NCBI RefSeq assembly: GCF_003012055.1
Contig: NZ_JYGE01000001.1
Span: forward strand, 62,001 to 126,000
Direction: 5' to 3'
Length of the DNA stretch: 64,000 nt
Origin: Peptostreptococcus russellii
GTDB lineage: Bacteria; Bacillota; Clostridia; Peptostreptococcales; Peptostreptococcaceae
Shown: positions 45,640 through 55,314 of the stretch, one piece after another
Position numbering within the stretch: position 1 is the first letter of the stretch
Layout: each line of letters starts with the position of its first letter
Program-made: the position numbers and the translations under genes
Notes under the pieces: generated by a model
The model's database searches: none
What the model saw: the letters and a program-made list of their open reading frames with translations, nothing else
What the model was told of the DNA's origin: nothing

Positions 45640-46404
45640 ATGAAATACAGAAAAAATTTAGTACTGGCTTTATCAACATGTGTTTTGCTTGCTTTTTCGG
45701 CAGTCAATGGTCAAGCAGAAGGTAAGACTCTAGAAGTTAGAAATTTTGAAGAACTTCAAAATGCTGCAGCTGATGAAAATATTTCCAAAATTATGTTAAT
45801 GCAAGACATTGAAGTTGATAAAAGTATTATTATCAATGCAGCAAAGAATATTGAGGGTGCTGAAGGTGTAAGTTTGAAGGCCAAGGGAAAAATAGCTATG
45901 ATAAGGTTGGAGAAAAATGTAGATCATTTTGATATATCTAATATACAATTTGATGGTAATGAGATTTCAAGCGAGGGTATAGGCATAGGTAGAAATAGTT
46001 ATAGGAAAGATATGGATATAAAAATAGAAGACTGTAAGTTTAAGAAATTTGAAGGAAGTGCATTAAGATTATCTTATGATTCTAAAATAAACAAAGCGGA
46101 TATAGATATACTAAATTCACAATTTAAATCTATTAATGATAATAACAACACGAAAAATAGAAGTTCTGCCATAGTGGAAGTCAGGGCTATAAGAACAGAT
46201 TTAAATGTTGAAAATTCTGTATTTGATAATAATACTTCGTCAATGGGTTCTGCAGGTATACGTGTATTAAATGATGATGATAAGACTGAAAAGGATTCAT
46301 TGGGAAATATAAATATAACTGGAAGTGAATTTAAAAATAGTTCAACAAAAGATGAAGTTTCGGGAAATGGTGGAATACTATATTCAAATATCCATTCCAC
46401 CTAA
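45640..46404 (+). pseudogene. Secreted beta-helix protein, cut off at its 3' end
   Basis: Residues 1-28 are a signal peptide (MKYRKNLVLALSTCVLLAFS, cut after GQAEG or nearby). The rest has the repeated rungs of a right-handed beta-helix (IEDCKFKKFEG, ILNSQFKSINDNN, NITGSEFKNSS). After about residue 250 the frame runs into the inverted ABC gene fragment and stops at 46402, mid-repeat. The full protein was probably longer. Ribosome site aaggaggtg precedes the ATG. It may still be exported. Confidence 0.7.
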
Positions 46405-46560
46405 AATATTTAAAATAGTTGATTTGCCAGCACCAGAAGCGCCCAATATAACTACAAGTTCTCCTTTATCAATAGAAAAAGATACATTATTATTAGCTAT
46501 TATTTCGCTATTTCCAGTTTTGTATCTTTTGTAGCAATTTCTAACTTCTATATATGACAT
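46384..46560 (-). pseudogene. ABC transporter ATPase, N-terminal fragment
   Basis: Minus-strand reading from ATG 46560 gives [20 protein letters not shown], then [20 protein letters not shown] (Walker A) and LGGMD, then stops at 46384. LGGMD/LGGLD is a conserved point in LolD/MacB-type ATPases, so the break falls just after it. The rest of the gene is absent. It meets the beta-helix gene tail to tail. Confidence 0.82.
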
Positions 46561-46727
46561 TTATATATCCTTTCTTTTTAAATTTATTTTTTATAAAAGT
46601 TTAATTGAATTTTATTATCTTAGTAAAAAGTTTACAATATCAATAATTCTACATAATATTATTATATAGCATATATAGTTATGCCGCAATTAAATAGATT
46701 GAAAAATCAGAAAATAAATAAGCAAGA

Positions 46728-46756
46728 TTGACAACTGGATTTCTATGTGATAATAT
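46728..46756 (+). promoter_or_regulatory. Consensus promoter of the MATE gene leader
   Basis: TTGACA (46728-46733), a 17-base spacer, then TAATAT (46751-46756). The structured leader begins a few bases downstream. Confidence 0.8.
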
Positions 46757-46759
46757 TTA

Positions 46760-46839
46760 GGGGTAAAATTTTACCGCCGGGTATTACCTGTCAGCATTCC
46801 ATTAGGCCATAGAAGGAGTGTTTGATGGGGATTTTTTTT
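46760..46839 (+). ncRNA. Structured leader, possible guanidine-IV (mepA-type) riboswitch
   Basis: A GC-rich block in AT-rich surroundings. A palindromic ggtaaaattttacc is followed by gccgggtattacctg and tcagcattcc, then ggagtg (pairing with cattcc), then gatgggga and eight T. This looks like an aptamer plus intrinsic terminator between a consensus promoter and a MATE exporter gene. MATE genes of Clostridia are the usual targets of the guanidine-IV class. Class assignment is from memory of that motif; the promoter and T tract are seen directly. Confidence 0.55.
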
Positions 46840-46965
46840 GTAAAAATATTCATGAATTAATATTAATAGTTGTTCTATATTCTAAGTTGCAAGGAAAAGT
46901 AAATAAAATAATAATGATTTATTATATATTTTAAACATCAATATAAAAATAGTAAGATTAAAAAG

Positions 46966-47082
46966 AGTAGTAATAAATAATAATAAAGTAATAAATAATA
47001 AAGCAATAAATAATAAAGCAATAAATAGTAATAAAGCAATAAATAGTAATAAAGCAATAAATAGTAATAAAGCAATAAAGGA
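46966..47082. repeat. Tandem repeat before the MATE gene
   Basis: An array of AT-only-like units, with at least three exact copies of an 18-base unit (aataaagcaataaatagt) after shorter variants (aataaataataaagc). It lies in the 5' untranslated region of the MATE mRNA, just ahead of its ribosome site. Copy number is likely to vary. Confidence 0.8.
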
Positions 47083-47120
47083 TTATTAACAGTAGATAAG
47101 AGAAAAATAAGGAGGGGTTT

Positions 47121-48434
47121 ATGACAAAAGATACAAGTATTTTTAAGCAATTTGCTAGATATTCATCATTAAATGTGTTTGGAATGTTGGCTTTATCTTG
47201 CTACATACTAGCAGATACTTTTTTTGTATCAAAGGGACTTGGTACAAATGGATTGACGGCACTAAATCTTGCAATACCAATATACAGTTTCATACATGGT
47301 TGTGGACTGATGGTTGGAATGGGAGCTGCTACGAAGTTTTCAATATATAGGATACAAGGTAAGAAAAAAGAGGCGAACGAAGCTTTTACACACTCTATTT
47401 TTTTAGGAGCAATAATAGCATTGATATTTTTCATGATAGGATTATTTTTATCAGAAGATATAATTAGATTGTTAGGAGCCAATAAAGATGTTTTTGATAT
47501 GAGTAAAACATACTTACAAGTAATTTTATTGTTTGCACCTGCTTTTATGTTAAATGAAATTATGCTATGCTTTGTTAGAAATGATGGTGCACCTCAGCTT
47601 GTTATGCTCGCAATGCTTACAGGAAGCGTAAGTAATATAATATTAGATTATATATTTATTTTTCCATTTGGAATGGGAATTTTTGGTGCAGTACTAGCTA
47701 CGGGAATTGCCCCAATAATAAATTTAATAGTACTGTCTCCATTTTTTATAAAAAAGGAAAATTCATTTAGTTTAGCTAAGTGTAAAATCTCTTTCGGCTT
47801 CATAACAGAGATACTTTCTACAGGCTTACCATCTTTGATAACAGAGGTTTCCACAGGTATAGTAATAATAGTTTTTAATACAATTATACTCTCTTTAATG
47901 GGGAATATTGGGGTAGCAGCATATGGAGTAATTGCAAATTTATCTTTGGTAGTTATATCTACATATACAGGTATAGCACAAGGAATACAACCACTTATAA
48001 GTAACTACTATGGTGGTAAAAAATATTTAGAATTAAAGCAAATATTAAGATATGCTATGATTACAATGTTGATTTTATCAATAGTGGTATATATAGTAAT
48101 ATATTTTGGAGCACCAGAAATAGCAGGAATATTTAATAGTGAAAATAATATGGATTTACAGAAAACAGCTGTAGAAGGATTGAAAATTTATTTTATAGCA
48201 TGCCCATTTGTAGGATTCAATATTATAATGTCTGTTTATTTTACATCCACAGAGAAACCAAAGCCTGCAAATGCTATTTCTCTTTTAAGAGGATTTATAA
48301 TTATTATACCTCTTGCATTTTTACTATCATATATGGTGGGTATGTTAGGTATATGGTTTGTATTCCCGACAACGGAATTAACAGTCAGTATAGTAGCTCT
48401 AGCCTCCTATATTTTGCTAAAAAAAAATAAGTAA
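47121..48434 (+). CDS. MATE-family multidrug/cation exporter
   Basis: A 437-residue exporter with 12 membrane helices in two bundles of six. Family segments are ARYSSLNVFGMLALSCYILADTFFVSKGL at the start and the mid-protein TGLPSLITEVSTGIVIIVFN. It probably exchanges sodium or protons for cationic compounds. ATG follows aaggaggggttt. The upstream leader and terminator suggest control by ligand, possibly guanidine. Confidence 0.92.
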   Translation: MTKDTSIFKQFARYSSLNVFGMLALSCYILADTFFVSKGLGTNGLTALNLAIPIYSFIHGCGLMVGMGAATKFSIYRIQGKKKEANEAFTHSIFLGAIIALIFFMIGLFLSEDIIRLLGANKDVFDMSKTYLQVILLFAPAFMLNEIMLCFVRNDGAPQLVMLAMLTGSVSNIILDYIFIFPFGMGIFGAVLATGIAPIINLIVLSPFFIKKENSFSLAKCKISFGFITEILSTGLPSLITEVSTGIVIIVFNTIILSLMGNIGVAAYGVIANLSLVVISTYTGIAQGIQPLISNYYGGKKYLELKQILRYAMITMLILSIVVYIVIYFGAPEIAGIFNSENNMDLQKTAVEGLKIYFIACPFVGFNIIMSVYFTSTEKPKPANAISLLRGFIIIIPLAFLLSYMVGMLGIWFVFPTTELTVSIVALASYILLKKNK

Positions 48435-48944
48435 TGTTAGTAAGTAATATTTGCTAAATAAAAACTAATAAGTAAAAGTTAGTAAATAAAAGTGAGTGAT
48501 TAAATAATAAATAATAATTAATAGGAGATACAAAAGAGTAAAATATTCGTATTTAAATTAATTAAAGTGAAAATATAGTAGGTTGAATTAACTTACTACA
48601 TTTTTATATAGAAAAGCTATTACTTTCAAATTTATTTTGAGTTATCATATAAAAATGTTTAAGTAGACTATAGATATTTTTTAATAAAAAAGATATATTA
48701 TATATAATTTAATAAATATAGAGATATGTATTTAATTAAAAAAAATAAGTAATGAAAAAGTAGAAAAATAGATTATTATTTATGAATGTGAGTATATCAG
48801 TATAGATAAAAATGGTTAGTTTAAGAATATTATGTTATAATATTCTTAATAAACTAACACTATATTTTTCAATAAATCTAGTTAAAATATTAGATTATAT
48901 ATTTCGAGCAAGGTGTTAGAAAATATTTTTTAGGAGGGATAAAT
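48435..48944. other. AT-rich gap
   Basis: About 510 bases of very AT-rich DNA with short imperfect repeats of agtaaataaaagt and aataataaataata. No gene is seen. The lemA promoter should lie near its right end; a TAAAAT box is seen near 48885. Confidence 0.6.
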
Positions 48945-49502
48945 ATGTCAAAAGCTTTGATAATAGTTATTGCGATAATAGTTATAATTGCTCTATGGTT
49001 GATGAGTTCATACAACAAATTAGTAGGCTTAAGAAATAGTGCAAAAGAAGGTTTTTCTACTATGGATGTGTATTTGAAGAAAAGATTCGATATGATACCA
49101 AACCTTGTAGAAACAGTAAAGGGGTATGCATCTCATGAGTCCAAGACTTTGGAAAGTGTAATTCAAGCAAGAAATAGTATAGCAAATGCAACAAATATAA
49201 GTGATCAGTTAGAAGGAGAAAATATGTTAACAAATACCCTTCGTTCTTTATTTGCTTTATCTGAGGCATATCCAGATTTAAAGGCTAATCAAAACTTTAT
49301 AGATTTGCAAGAAAAGATTCAAGGTGTTGAAGAAGATATTGCAAACTCAAGAAAATATTATAATGGAACTGTATTAGCACTAAACAATGCTATAGAAATG
49401 TTTCCTAGTAATATAGTAGCAAAAATGTTTAGATTCGAACAAATGTCTATGTTTGAAGTTTCTAATAAGGAGGAAAGGGAAAATGTTAAGGTTCAGTTTT
49501 AG
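48945..49502 (+). CDS. lemA: LemA family membrane protein
   Basis: A 185-residue protein with an N-terminal membrane helix (residues 3-19) and a long helical bundle outside or inside the membrane. The family core is YNKLVGLRNSAKEGFSTMDV and KKRFDMIPNLVETVKGYASHE. The tail FRFEQMSMFEVSNKEERENV is also typical. It overlaps the DUF2207 gene by 20 bases; the two families are often paired. Confidence 0.93.
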   Translation: MSKALIIVIAIIVIIALWLMSSYNKLVGLRNSAKEGFSTMDVYLKKRFDMIPNLVETVKGYASHESKTLESVIQARNSIANATNISDQLEGENMLTNTLRSLFALSEAYPDLKANQNFIDLQEKIQGVEEDIANSRKYYNGTVLALNNAIEMFPSNIVAKMFRFEQMSMFEVSNKEERENVKVQF

Positions 49503-51423
49503 TCACTTCAAAAAATATATGACTAAAAGTGAAATTTTCCATAAATTTGCATCAATATTATCATTAGCTACTTTATCTATTGTAATGTTTTTTGGACTAA
49601 TGTCTCCTTCATATGCAGAGCTAGTAGAAGATAAGTCATATATTACAGATAGCTTTGTAACTGAGATACAGGCAAATGAAGATTATAGCTTTGATGTAAC
49701 AGAAACTATAGATGTTGATTTTATTACACCTAAGCATGGTATTTTCAGATATATCCCAGTATCTACAGGAGAATACAAGGTAAAAAATGTTAAGGTAATT
49801 GGAGATGATTATGACGTAAGCAGTAATTATGATTCAAATAAAAAGTCTATAGAGATTAAGATAGGCAATAAGGATAGAGTACTTAATGGAAAGATGCAGT
49901 ATATTATTAAGTATAAAATAGTAGGTATAAAGGCAGACAAGGCTTCAAGAGATTTTTTGAAGCTAGACCTTTTACCAACTGAATGGAATACATCTATAGG
50001 TAATGCAAAATCCACATTAAAGATGCCCAAGAGTGTAAATTGGAAAGATGCTGAAATTTTTTATGGTAGTTACGGATCTACATCGAAGTTAAATGATAAT
50101 AATAGCAAATTTAAAATATCATCAGATGATAAGCAGATAACAGTAAGTGCTATGGGATTAAATGCATTCGAGGGAGTGTCCATAAGAAGTTATCTTGATA
50201 ATGGATATTGGGTAGGAGCAAAAAATTATGATAGCTCAAAGAATATAATAAGCATTCTATTCATATTGTTTGCGACGCTAACATTTATACTATGGTGGCT
50301 ATTTGGTAGAGATCCTCACTTTGTGAGAACTATTGAGTTTTACTCACCAGAAAATATGACTCCTGCAGAGATAGGAACATTTATTGATGGAAAAGTGAAT
50401 AATGCTGATATGACTTCTATGATTGTATATTTTGCCAATAAGGGATATATGAAAATAGAAGATATAGACAAAGAAAACTTTAGATTTATAAAAGTTAAAG
50501 ATATAGATCAAAAAGAAAAACCTTTTGCTAAGGTACTGTTTAATTCTATTTTTAAAGAAGGCGATTCTGTAACTACAAAATCAATGCCTAAAGACTTTGG
50601 AGATAAATTTGCTGTAGCAAAGGACTCACTTAGAGGCTTGTTTACTGGAGATAATAAAGTATTTTCAACAGGTTCGACTGTAGCGAAATGGATTTGCTCA
50701 GCCTTACTAGTAGTATTAGCGGTTACGATAGTTACTCTGTCAGTATCTGTGTCAGGAAAGATATACTATATATTATTTAGTGTAGCCCTGATACTATTTA
50801 TAGTATTAGGTTTGGCGTTTTCTTCTATTGTAGTTTATGGAAAAAATTCTCTCAGTAAGAAACAAAGAAGCGGATACTTATTCTTTGGAGTATTGTCACT
50901 TTTAATAAGTAGTTTTATAATTGCTGTTTTATCCATAAAAGTTGTACAGAGTAATATGCTAGGACTTATATCAGTACTATGCTTTGTAATTTCATCTATA
51001 TTTATTATTATAATGAGAGCCAGAACTAAAAAGAGTGCAGATTTATATGGCAGAATTATTGGATTTAGAGAGTTTATTAAAACTGCAGAGTTAAATAAAC
51101 TAGAAGCTCTTGTTGAAGAGGATCCTAAATATTTTTTCAATATATTACCTTATGCATATGTGTTTGGCCTATCAGATAAATGGATTAAGAATTTCGAAAA
51201 GATCAAGATAGAGCAGGCAGACTGGTATAGTAGTAGCAATGAATTTGGAATGTACAATATGTTTATATATGCAAATATGATGGGAAGTATGAGTAAGTCA
51301 TTTGAAAACACAATTGCATCTCAAGCATCGTCTATTTCTTCGGATATTGGAAGTGGAGGCGGCTTTGGTGGTGGTGGATTTTCAGGAGGCGGCTTCGGTG
51401 GAGGCGGCGGAGGAGCTTGGTAA
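49483..51423 (+). CDS. DUF2207 membrane protein
   Basis: A 646-residue protein from ATG 49483, behind aataaggagg inside the end of lemA. A signal/anchor helix (about 18-40) is followed by an extracellular beta domain (about 45-245). One membrane helix (about 256-275), a cytoplasmic part, a cluster of four helices (about 405-515) and a Gly-rich tail (GGFGGGGFSGGGFGGGGGGA) follow. This is the DUF2207 layout. Function is unknown, probably linked to envelope stress with LemA. Confidence 0.92.
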   Translation: MLRFSFSHFKKYMTKSEIFHKFASILSLATLSIVMFFGLMSPSYAELVEDKSYITDSFVTEIQANEDYSFDVTETIDVDFITPKHGIFRYIPVSTGEYKVKNVKVIGDDYDVSSNYDSNKKSIEIKIGNKDRVLNGKMQYIIKYKIVGIKADKASRDFLKLDLLPTEWNTSIGNAKSTLKMPKSVNWKDAEIFYGSYGSTSKLNDNNSKFKISSDDKQITVSAMGLNAFEGVSIRSYLDNGYWVGAKNYDSSKNIISILFILFATLTFILWWLFGRDPHFVRTIEFYSPENMTPAEIGTFIDGKVNNADMTSMIVYFANKGYMKIEDIDKENFRFIKVKDIDQKEKPFAKVLFNSIFKEGDSVTTKSMPKDFGDKFAVAKDSLRGLFTGDNKVFSTGSTVAKWICSALLVVLAVTIVTLSVSVSGKIYYILFSVALILFIVLGLAFSSIVVYGKNSLSKKQRSGYLFFGVLSLLISSFIIAVLSIKVVQSNMLGLISVLCFVISSIFIIIMRARTKKSADLYGRIIGFREFIKTAELNKLEALVEEDPKYFFNILPYAYVFGLSDKWIKNFEKIKIEQADWYSSSNEFGMYNMFIYANMMGSMSKSFENTIASQASSISSDIGSGGGFGGGGFSGGGFGGGGGGAW

Positions 51424-51496
51424 ATTAGCGACTCAAAACTGTGAATTCGTCATTTAAGCAAAGAATTGTTTTAGATAGAAGTTTATAAGAATAAAT

Positions 51497-51525
51497 AAAA
51501 GGAGCAGATTTTCTGCTCCTTTTTT
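51497..51525. terminator. Bidirectional terminator
   Basis: The arms aaaaggagcag and ctgctcctttt with a 5-base loop and a T tract lie between the convergent DUF2207 and mgtE genes. Confidence 0.87.
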
Positions 51526-51533
51526 ATATAAAT

Positions 51534-52868
51534 TTATGCAAGATTTAATAATTTTGTAGCAACATTAAAATATACAAGTATAGATCCTGCATCAACGATT
51601 GTCGTAATCAAAGGTGCAGCCATTATAGCTGGATCAAGGTGTAATTTCTTTGCAAATAGTGGAAGTATCGATCCGATAATTTTTGCCATCAAAATAGTGG
51701 CAATAAGAGATATTCCAACTAAAAGTGCAATCATAGGATTTTTATATCTTATCATTATATATATTCCGTTTGTTATAGAAAGAGCTAAACCAACTAGTAC
51801 AGCGATTCTAAACTCTCTAAACATTATTTTGAAAATATCTTTAAACTGTATTTCATCAAGTGCAATACCCCTGATAATTAAAGTTGAACTTTGAGAACCA
51901 CAATTTCCACCAGTATCGGTCAACATAGGTATAAAAGAAACTAATAGAGGAAGGGCTGCAAAGGCATTTTCATATTTAGCAATAATTGTTTGGGTAATCA
52001 TAGCAGATAACATCAAAAACATTAGCCAACCTATACGATTTTTAGCGTGGGTAAGGACTGATGTTTCAAAATAAGAAGTTTCACTAGGATTTAAGGTACT
52101 CATCAGCTCCATATCTTCAGTCGTTTCATCCAACATAACGTCCATAGCGTCATCTACAGTTACGATTCCGACCATAAAGCCCTGTCTATCCACAACTGGA
52201 ATAGCAAGAAATCCGTATTTTGAGAATAGCTTTGCCGTTTCTTCCTGATCAGTATGTGTAGTAACAGATAAAAATTCTGTTGTCATAAGTTCTTCCATAG
52301 TCATATCACTATCCATAGTCATCAATTCTTTAGCAGTAACAATTCCGATTAACTTTCTATTCTCTAAGACATAACAAGTATATATAGTTTCCTTATGTAT
52401 TCCTGTCTTTTTAATATGCGCAAGAGCCCCTTCAACTGTTGTATGTTTTTTAAGATTAACATATTCAGTTGTCATTATGCTTCCAGTACTGTCTTCTGGG
52501 TAGTTTAAGATCGTGTTTATTTGCGTTCTCTTATTAGAATCAACGTGTTCAAGTATACGAGTTACTAGATTTGCTGGAAGATCCTCAAGAAGGTCAACTG
52601 TATCATCCATATATAGATCATCAAGTATATCTTTTAATTCTTTTTCAGTAAACATTTCAACCAGATATGCTTGCATTGAGTTGCTCATTTCTGAGAATAC
52701 ATCAGCTGCTTTGGATTTTTCGATTAATCTAAACGCTTGAATGAGCTCTTTGTCATCTAAATCTGAGAGAACATCTGCAATATCCACCGTATTCATAGCT
52801 TGCAAAGCGCTTCTTACATCTTTAAACTTCTTTTCATTAAGAAGTTCTAAAAATTTTTCTTCATTCAC
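51534..52868 (-). CDS. mgtE: Magnesium transporter MgtE
   Basis: A 444-residue magnesium channel. The MgtE N domain (about 15-120, repeats such as DIADVLSDLDDKELIQAF) is followed by two CBS domains (about 130-250). Five membrane helices (about 275-440) include the pore segment FIPMLTDTGGNCGSQSSTL. The cytosolic part senses magnesium and gates the pore. ATG 52868 has ggagagattt upstream. No M-box-like leader was seen. Confidence 0.95.
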   Translation of the reverse strand: MNEEKFLELLNEKKFKDVRSALQAMNTVDIADVLSDLDDKELIQAFRLIEKSKAADVFSEMSNSMQAYLVEMFTEKELKDILDDLYMDDTVDLLEDLPANLVTRILEHVDSNKRTQINTILNYPEDSTGSIMTTEYVNLKKHTTVEGALAHIKKTGIHKETIYTCYVLENRKLIGIVTAKELMTMDSDMTMEELMTTEFLSVTTHTDQEETAKLFSKYGFLAIPVVDRQGFMVGIVTVDDAMDVMLDETTEDMELMSTLNPSETSYFETSVLTHAKNRIGWLMFLMLSAMITQTIIAKYENAFAALPLLVSFIPMLTDTGGNCGSQSSTLIIRGIALDEIQFKDIFKIMFREFRIAVLVGLALSITNGIYIMIRYKNPMIALLVGISLIATILMAKIIGSILPLFAKKLHLDPAIMAAPLITTIVDAGSILVYFNVATKLLNLA

Positions 52869-53179
52869 AAAATCTCTCCCTTCGTATTTAAAATTTTATA
52901 TATTTCAGTAAGCACAGAGTTTTAATAAAAAAATAAATTATAAAAAGAAATTAGTGCCAGTATACACAAATAACTCTTTATAATTAGAAATAAACTCGAT
53001 AACTTTTGTTGAAAATCTATTTATAGGATAAGTAGATTTATTTTAAATAACTTTTCAACAGATAATTATACTTTATTAGAAATATTTATAGCTAACACAA
53101 TTATAACTTGAAGAATAGTCTTAGTCAAGGAATAAAGCCTTACATTAAAAAGCTTCTGTATTGAGCTAAAAAATAAATA

Positions 53180-53430
53180 TGTAAAGATAGCTAAAAAACT
53201 TTATATAAAAGATTAGTAAAGGAATTTGTAAAGATGTATGAAAAGTTTTATATACAAGACAGTAAAGTAATATGTAAAGATATGTATGAAAAGTCTTATA
53301 TACAAGACAGTAAAGATGTATGAAAAGCTTTATATACAAGACAGTAAAGTAATACGTAAAGATGTATGAAAAGTCTTATATACAAGACAGTAAACAAATA
53401 TATAAAGATAGTTGAAAAAGTTATCTGTAT
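53180..53430. repeat. Tandem repeat array with internal dyads
   Basis: Five or six units of about 36-60 bases. Four contain tatatacaagacagtaaa, preceded by gtatgaaaag. Complete units carry the dyad gtcttatatacaagac (5-bp arms). It lies in the 670-base gap between mgtE and the FUSC-like gene. No gene is seen in the gap. Confidence 0.75.
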
Positions 53431-53539
53431 AAGAAATAAGAAGCCATATATATAAAAGAAATCAAGAAATATAAGTGCAAAAAAAAAGAATATATGTTAT
53501 TCTATTCTATGCAAAAATTACTAAGGAGTGTGGTTTGAT

Positions 53540-54544
53540 TTGTTAAAAAAAATAAATTTAAATAGAAACTTTATTAGAGAGTTTTTAAAAAATGCTTATA
53601 AGTTTTCAATTATGATGCTTTTTATATTAGCCTATATTAAAATATTTGGAGATGAAAATACTTTAATAGGTGTGAGTATATATGTAGGTTTAGCTATGTT
53701 TCCAGTCTGTGATAGCAATATGAAGAGATCTTCTATGTTATTAGTTATTGCCATAGTTTTTATTGGTTCAGGATTGGTTTCTCAGTTGGACGCCCTATCA
53801 CCTTGGATATCTTTTCCTATTAATTTTTTATTTGTTTACTTGGTAATGATGATGACGAGTGAGCCGACGTATTTGAAGTTAAATATAGTAATGCTGCTTC
53901 CATTTTTATTTTGTCAATCCGTTCCAGTATCTCTAGAACAGTTTCCTACAAGAATGATAGGGATATTAAGTGGAACATTTTTGATGATTTTGGCAACATA
54001 TTTTGGCTGGAAAAAAAGAGGTTTTGGATCAGAGGACTCAAAAAGCTTTAGGCAACAGTTATCACTAAATAAAAAACACTATAAAACAGGCATAAGAATG
54101 GCTACAGGTATTTCTATAGCAATATTAGTATCCTCAATACTAAAAACAGAAAAGGTACTTTGGATAACACTTGTTGTGATGTCACTTACTCAAATTAATT
54201 CTGAAGAAATGCTATCTAGAATAAAGTATAGGATATTAGGTACAGTTTTAGGGTCAATATTTTTCTTTTTAGCATTTGAGTACTTGTTAGGAAGGGAGTA
54301 TGCTATTTTTATAGTATTATTATTTGGATTTATAGGATTCTTTTCTGATGAATATAAGCATAAGCAGTTTATAAATACAGTGTCTGCCATAAATGCATCT
54401 TTAATATTATTTAATACAAAAAATGCTATATGGAATAGATTTGCTGGGCTTGCTCTTGGTATAGCTATAGTTTTAATTCTATACTTTATAGAAAAGTTAA
54501 TGGTGAAGAAATTTACTTTAGTTAGAGAAGAAAGTACAGTATAA
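53540..54544 (+). CDS. FUSC-like aromatic-acid exporter family protein
   Basis: About 334 residues from TTG 53540, eleven bases after aaggag. A GTG at 53528 overlaps that ribosome site and is less likely. Two sets of hydrophobic helices (about 25-155 and 180-325) are separated by a short charged region. The repeated layout matches FUSC/AaeB-like exporters. Substrate unknown. It may help export weak acids or toxic compounds. Confidence 0.75.
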   Translation: MLKKINLNRNFIREFLKNAYKFSIMMLFILAYIKIFGDENTLIGVSIYVGLAMFPVCDSNMKRSSMLLVIAIVFIGSGLVSQLDALSPWISFPINFLFVYLVMMMTSEPTYLKLNIVMLLPFLFCQSVPVSLEQFPTRMIGILSGTFLMILATYFGWKKRGFGSEDSKSFRQQLSLNKKHYKTGIRMATGISIAILVSSILKTEKVLWITLVVMSLTQINSEEMLSRIKYRILGTVLGSIFFFLAFEYLLGREYAIFIVLLFGFIGFFSDEYKHKQFINTVSAINASLILFNTKNAIWNRFAGLALGIAIVLILYFIEKLMVKKFTLVREESTV

Positions 54545-54580
54545 ACAAAAAATATTATAGAAAATATGCATTGTAGAAAA

Positions 54581-54647
54581 GATAGATCATAGAAAAAGAT
54601 AGATCATAGAAAAAGATAGATCATAGAAAAAGATAGATCATAGAAAA
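54581..54647. repeat. 17-bp tandem repeat
   Basis: Four near-perfect copies of gatagatcatagaaaaa, followed by looser variants to about 54770. It lies just after the FUSC-like gene and has no coding potential. Confidence 0.85.
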
Positions 54648-54777
54648 GATATATTATAAATAAAAAAAGACAGATCACAGAAAAGATAGATTATAAAAAA
54701 TATAAATCATAAAAAATATAAATCATAAAAAATACATATTATAGAAAATATATGTTATAGAAAATATATTATAAATA

Positions 54778-54823
54778 AAAAAAGACAAAGTCCTACTAAA
54801 TTTCAATAGGCTTTGTCTTTTTT
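54778..54823. terminator. Bidirectional terminator
   Basis: The arms aaaaagacaaag and ctttgtcttttt, with inner cta/tag pairing, lie between the FUSC-like gene and the convergent XRE gene. Confidence 0.85.
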
Positions 54824-54864
54824 ATATATAGGATAATCTAGTTTAGTATATATCGTTTTTATTT

Positions 54865-55314
54865 TTATTCATCATAAGACCAGTTTGCCTTCCAAGACTC
54901 ATACTCTTCAGTTGAAATCTCTTCAGCCTTATGTTTATTTTGCATATCTCTCCATTCCTCTAGGGCATGATTAAAAACCTTGATATCTTCTCCTAAGAAG
55001 AATACACCATTAAGGCTAATATCTCTCTTTGAATCAATTATGATAGAACTAATTGAAAGAGGTATAGAATCCTCCATCTTAAATAGCAGACGTATAATAT
55101 CTTCATTGCTATATGGATACTGTGCTTCTTTAAAATATTCTGATCTGACATCCAAAGCTGATGATATATTATTTAAAACATCATCTTTTGGTGATCTTAT
55201 ATCTAGCTCATATTGTCTAATACGAACATCATCTAAATTGGATTTTTCTCCTAATTTTTTCTGTGTTAAACCACGTAATTCGCGGAATTTTTTTAATAGA
55301 TGACCTATTTTCAT
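54865..55314 (-). CDS. XRE-family regulator
   Basis: A 149-residue regulator. The N-terminal helix-turn-helix (about 5-60) has LLKKFRELRGLTQKKLGEKS and VRIRQYELDIRSPKDDVLNN. The C-terminal part is charged, ends EESWKANW-like (EYESWKANWSYDE), and matches no known ligand domain by eye. It starts with ATG behind aaggagaa. Just upstream is the dyad-like caaatttgttt, a possible autoregulatory site. Confidence 0.82.
   Translation of the reverse strand: MKIGHLLKKFRELRGLTQKKLGEKSNLDDVRIRQYELDIRSPKDDVLNNISSALDVRSEYFKEAQYPYSNEDIIRLLFKMEDSIPLSISSIIIDSKRDISLNGVFFLGEDIKVFNHALEEWRDMQNKHKAEEISTEEYESWKANWSYDE

Noticed and set aside
46938-47150. Open frame encoding a Leu/Tyr-rich repeat protein (LLLYYYLLLYY)
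   Set aside because: It is the reverse strand of the AT-rich tandem repeat, with no ribosome site or family.
52869-53179. Magnesium-sensing M-box riboswitch before mgtE
   Set aside because: The region is plain AT-rich sequence with no conserved blocks or terminator stem.
53180-53430. CRISPR array
   Set aside because: Repeats are contiguous, of unequal length, with no unique spacers and no cas genes in the window.
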